A stretch of DNA of 15,014 nt, taken from NCBI GenBank assembly GCA_002311645.1, contig DBYW01000003.1:252778-267791 (forward strand), given 5' to 3'. Shown piece by piece: positions 14,790-15,014 of the stretch; position 1 is the first letter of the stretch, and each line of letters begins with the position of its first letter. The notes under the pieces were generated by a model that saw nothing but the letters and a program-made list of their open reading frames with translations, was not told where the DNA came from and searched no databases. The translations under genes were made by a program, and so were the position numbers. Origin of the DNA: Bacteroidales bacterium UBA1176. GTDB lineage: Bacteria > Bacteroidota > Bacteroidia > Bacteroidales > WCHB1-69.

Positions 14790-15014
14790 CTTCCTCACCT
14801 TCTTCACAAACTCCTCCACTTCCGGCACGCCGCCTTGGTAGACGAGGTAGCCGTCGTAGGGCTCGCGCTTGGTGATCTCGTCGTTGATGGGGGTGAGCAT
14901 CAGCTTCTTCACATCCTCTCTCTTCTGGCCGCTGTTTTTGGTAAGACCTAACGCCCAGCCGAGTTTGATGTAGGAGCTCTCCGCCAGCATGTTGTCGGCG
15001 GGGATGATGCCGCG
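14787..15014 (-). CDS. C-terminal end of an asparaginase / GatD-family protein (partial)
   Basis: 75 residues are visible and the frame is open to the window edge, so the gene begins beyond 15014. The segment GIIPADNMLAESSYIKLGWALG matches the C-terminal part of type I L-asparaginases and of GatD, the asparaginase-like subunit of Glu-tRNA(Gln) amidotransferase: D-M-x-x-E followed by a K-L-x-W-x-L-G helix. It ends GGVPEVEEFVKKVRK. These enzymes release ammonia from Asn or Gln. The catalytic threonines lie upstream of the window, so the assignment rests on one motif and cannot separate asparaginase from GatD. Confidence 0.55.
   Translation of the reverse strand, partial: RGIIPADNMLAESSYIKLGWALGLTKNSGQKREDVKKLMLTPINDEITKREPYDGYLVYQGGVPEVEEFVKKVRK

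Overview
The window looks like a chromosomal segment of a member of the order Bacteroidales (phylum Bacteroidota). Four things support this: a sodium-pump methylmalonyl-CoA decarboxylase operon of the Bacteroidales type; a secreted C10 (streptopain-like) protease with a C-terminal type IX secretion (Por) sorting domain; TTTG / TAnnTTTG promoter elements; and A-rich translation leaders that mostly lack a Shine-Dalgarno sequence. The species cannot be named from the sequence. The type IX signal argues against Bacteroides itself and fits Porphyromonas/Tannerella/Prevotella-like or uncultured Bacteroidales lineages.

Layout. (1) Positions 1-3160, plus strand: the end of an acyl-CoA carboxyltransferase (MmdA), a gamma-like OadG protein with an added periplasmic lamin-tail domain, a biotin carrier (MmdC) and the membrane beta subunit (MmdB). 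They form one operon that ends at a strong intrinsic terminator (3207-3242). The complex decarboxylates methylmalonyl-CoA to propionyl-CoA and uses the energy to export Na+. (2) Positions 3243-3997: about 750 bases with no credible gene, rich in perfect inverted repeats. They include a 30-bp palindrome nested in a longer inverted repeat and a cluster of tight three-base-loop hairpins. (3) Positions 3998-6044: a membrane-anchored DNA/RNA non-specific endonuclease (minus strand) and an EamA/DMT transporter (plus strand). They are divergently transcribed from two matching Bacteroidetes-type promoters whose -33 boxes lie in the arms of one 13-bp inverted repeat. (4) Positions 6326-11689: one giant gene for a 1787-residue secreted C10 cysteine protease. 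It carries a BACON domain, an adhesin-like domain and four tandem repeats of exactly 678 nt in an A-B-A-B order. (5) Positions 11837-14669, minus strand: an AlgJ/AlgX-like SGNH protein and an AlgI-like MBOAT acyltransferase, a two-gene cassette for O-acetylation of a surface or extracellular polysaccharide. (6) Positions 14787-15014, minus strand: the C-terminal end of an asparaginase/GatD-family protein, separated from the MBOAT gene by a palindromic repeat.

I see no mobile element, rRNA, tRNA or CRISPR array. The most noteworthy items are the higher-order repeat of the protease gene, the lamin-tail/OadG fusion inside an ion-pump operon, the mirrored divergent promoters, a possible 44-codon leader ORF in frame with the transporter, and the hairpin-rich gene-free stretch.
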